From assembly GCA_030830425.1 (NCBI GenBank), contig JAURND010000045.1:1-6372 (forward strand): DNA of 6,372 bases, in the 5' to 3' direction. A program made the translations under genes and the position numbers. The DNA is from Gammaproteobacteria bacterium (lineage in GTDB: Bacteria; Pseudomonadota; Gammaproteobacteria; JAURND01). Shown here in pieces: positions 5,570-6,372 of the stretch; within the stretch, counting starts at the first letter, position 1, and each line of letters begins with the position of its first letter. The notes beneath the pieces were generated by a model. The model was given only the letters and a program-made list of their open reading frames with translations. It searched no databases and was not told where the DNA came from.

Positions 5570-5652
5570 CTAAGCCGATTCTTTTGTTCGGGTGCTAGGT
5601 GTGATTACATGACCATGCTTTGGTGAACGCTACTTCAGGTCACTTTGCACAC
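5570..5652 (-). promoter_or_regulatory. Structured rpsF leader
   Basis: Three inverted pairs are visible: 5599-5603 with 5648-5652 (GTGTG/CACAC), nested 5610-5614 with 5638-5642 (TGACC/GGTCA), and nearer the gene 5575-5578 with 5588-5591 (CCGA/TCGG, 9-nt loop, partly extended by CTAAG/CTAG outside). bS6:bS18 is known to autoregulate through an rpsF leader motif containing CCG. A CCG is present here near the last stem, but I cannot show that it adopts the required bulge. The wider interval 5537-5887 shows no convincing -35/-10 pair and no gene. Confidence 0.3.
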
Positions 5653-5791
5653 ATTACATTCAAACGAAATACTGGTTTTTAAAAAAGCCTATTGCTTCCC
5701 TCTATCTAAGGTTAAATCACTTGTTTTTTAAAGATGAAGTGAAGCAAGGATTTTTGTAAGCATTCAGCACAATCCGCAAACACAGATATAC

Positions 5792-5840
5792 TGCGCTGAC
5801 TTCAAGCACAAAAAACAAGCATCTTGAAGTAAGACGCGCA
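5792..5840. repeat. Interrupted 13-bp inverted repeat
   Basis: ACTTCAAG (5799-5806) pairs with CTTGAAGT (5823-5830), and outside it TGCGC (5792-5796) pairs with GCGCA (5836-5840), with small asymmetric internal loops and a 16-nt A-rich terminal loop. It lies between the upstream terminator and rpsF. It may belong to the far 5' leader or be a protein-binding site; no assignment is possible from sequence. Confidence 0.4.
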
Positions 5841-5887
5841 TATGCCAGCCTTGGATTAGTGGTGAATAGTTACGAATTTTTAAGCAT

Positions 5888-5913
5888 AAAAACCCCCACA
5901 GCAAGCTATGGGG
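5888..5913 (-). terminator. Intrinsic terminator of the upstream gene
   Basis: On the minus strand CCCCATAGC and GCTGTGGGG form a stem around a very short TT (the inner pairs probably open), followed by G and five T. One pair is G-U on the minus-strand RNA but would be C-A on the other strand, which fixes the orientation. It lies 87 nt beyond the stop codon at 6000 and insulates the ribosomal cluster from the gene upstream. Confidence 0.8.
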
Positions 5914-5999
5914 AATAAATTTCAATTCGGATTTTACCTTAACCACTGGAAATTCGCAATCTATGACGGGTTTTGGAGTTTTTGCGTTTTTACGGGGAT

Positions 6000-6372
6000 C
6001 TATCGTATGCTGCAGACTCCTCTGTTTGGATTATCCACACCTTGTTTTTTCTCTTCAGATTCTTTTTGATCAGGTGCTTTTTGGGTAGCAGGCGCAGATA
6101 AACTGCCAAGTTCTTTAGTAATAATTTGGTCTACCAACCTTTTATAACGGGCTATTGATGCTTCATCGTTCAATTTTGGTAATTCAAGTTGATCAATCTG
6201 TCCTTCTGCATACCTATAAAAATTTGTTTTATTAGCATGGCTATCTGTAAATTCAGCCATTTTAAGCAATATTTCTGAGGGCATACCAAAAAAACCAACC
6301 TGACCTAGACGATTACGTTCTAGATATATCGGAAAAGTTTCCTGAGATAACTTCTTTAAGGCTGCTTCTTTA
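6000..6372 (-). CDS. Unrecognised protein, 3' part only (runs off window)
   Basis: The frame is open from the window edge to the TAG at 6002-6000, giving 123 visible residues. The methionine at 6284 is internal, because 29 in-frame residues precede it. I do not recognise the family. The visible part is hydrophilic and mostly helical-looking, with no membrane segment. It contains GMPSEILLKMAEFTD, which resembles the start of an F-box (LPxEIL..I), then NFYRYAEGQIDQLELPKL. It ends in a low-complexity charged tail (SAPATQKAPDQKESEEKKQ) closing with CSIR. Glu-rich tails and F-box-like motifs occur in Legionella/Coxiella secreted effectors, but that is only suggestive. A good terminator follows at 5913-5888, so it is a separate transcription unit from rpsF. 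Confidence 0.7.
   Translation of the reverse strand, partial: KEAALKKLSQETFPIYLERNRLGQVGFFGMPSEILLKMAEFTDSHANKTNFYRYAEGQIDQLELPKLNDEASIARYKRLVDQIITKELGSLSAPATQKAPDQKESEEKKQGVDNPNRGVCSIR

Noticed and set aside
5671..5684. 14-bp match ACTGGTTTTTAAAA shared with 91-104 inside the small element
   Set aside because: Low complexity and no extension on either side; not enough to claim a second element copy in the rpsF leader.
5764..5946. 60-aa minus-strand open frame with a GTG start
   Set aside because: It spans the intrinsic terminator at 5888-5913 and a large inverted repeat, has no ribosome site, and is Cys/Leu-rich without any recognisable domain.
6031..6039. Perfect DnaA box TTATCCACA
   Set aside because: A single copy inside coding sequence (VDN codons), with no cluster of boxes or AT-rich unwinding region; likely chance.

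Overview
The window reads as core chromosome of a gammaproteobacterium of moderate-to-low G+C (about 40% by eye). All recognisable genes lie on the minus strand. In transcription order they are rpsF (bS6), rpsR (bS18), a DUF2232-type membrane protein, rplI (bL9), dnaB (replicative helicase) and alr (alanine racemase). This is the non-enteric gammaproteobacterial arrangement: no priB lies between rpsF and rpsR, and a DUF2232 gene sits between rpsR and rplI. The long repeat-rich intergenic spaces, and an upstream gene with effector-like traits, are compatible with a Legionella/Coxiella-type lineage. That placement is inference and the sequence does not settle it.

Layout from the right edge: 6372-6000 is the 3' end of an unrecognised gene running off the window, followed by a good intrinsic terminator (5913-5888). 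The interval 5887-5537 is the promoter/leader region of the ribosomal-protein cluster. It holds inverted repeats and a 14-bp palindrome over the rpsF ribosome-binding site. Then come rpsF (5536-5174), rpsR (5157-4897), a 222-nt repeat-filled gap, the DUF2232 gene (4674-3748), a 100-nt gap with a hairpin repeat, rplI (3647-3192), a 376-nt gap packed with repeats, dnaB (2815-1262), alr (1260-190, starting one base after the dnaB stop) and a structured tail (189-1).

The genes supply housekeeping functions: two 30S platform proteins that bind as a pair, a 50S stalk-base protein, the fork helicase, and D-alanine for peptidoglycan. No new multi-gene system is visible.

The unusual content is intergenic. 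Four small repeat families recur: a ~74-bp unit, a TTGAATTTAAGGGG module that forms the very end of alr, an ~88-bp block found 3' of both rpsR and rplI, and a hairpin with a CAAAAC loop upstream of both the DUF2232 gene and rplI, with one compensatory base-pair change. The most interesting item is a 73-bp element with 12-bp perfect terminal inverted repeats and a TA duplication. It appears to have inserted into one copy of the repeat family, and an uninterrupted relative survives elsewhere in the window.
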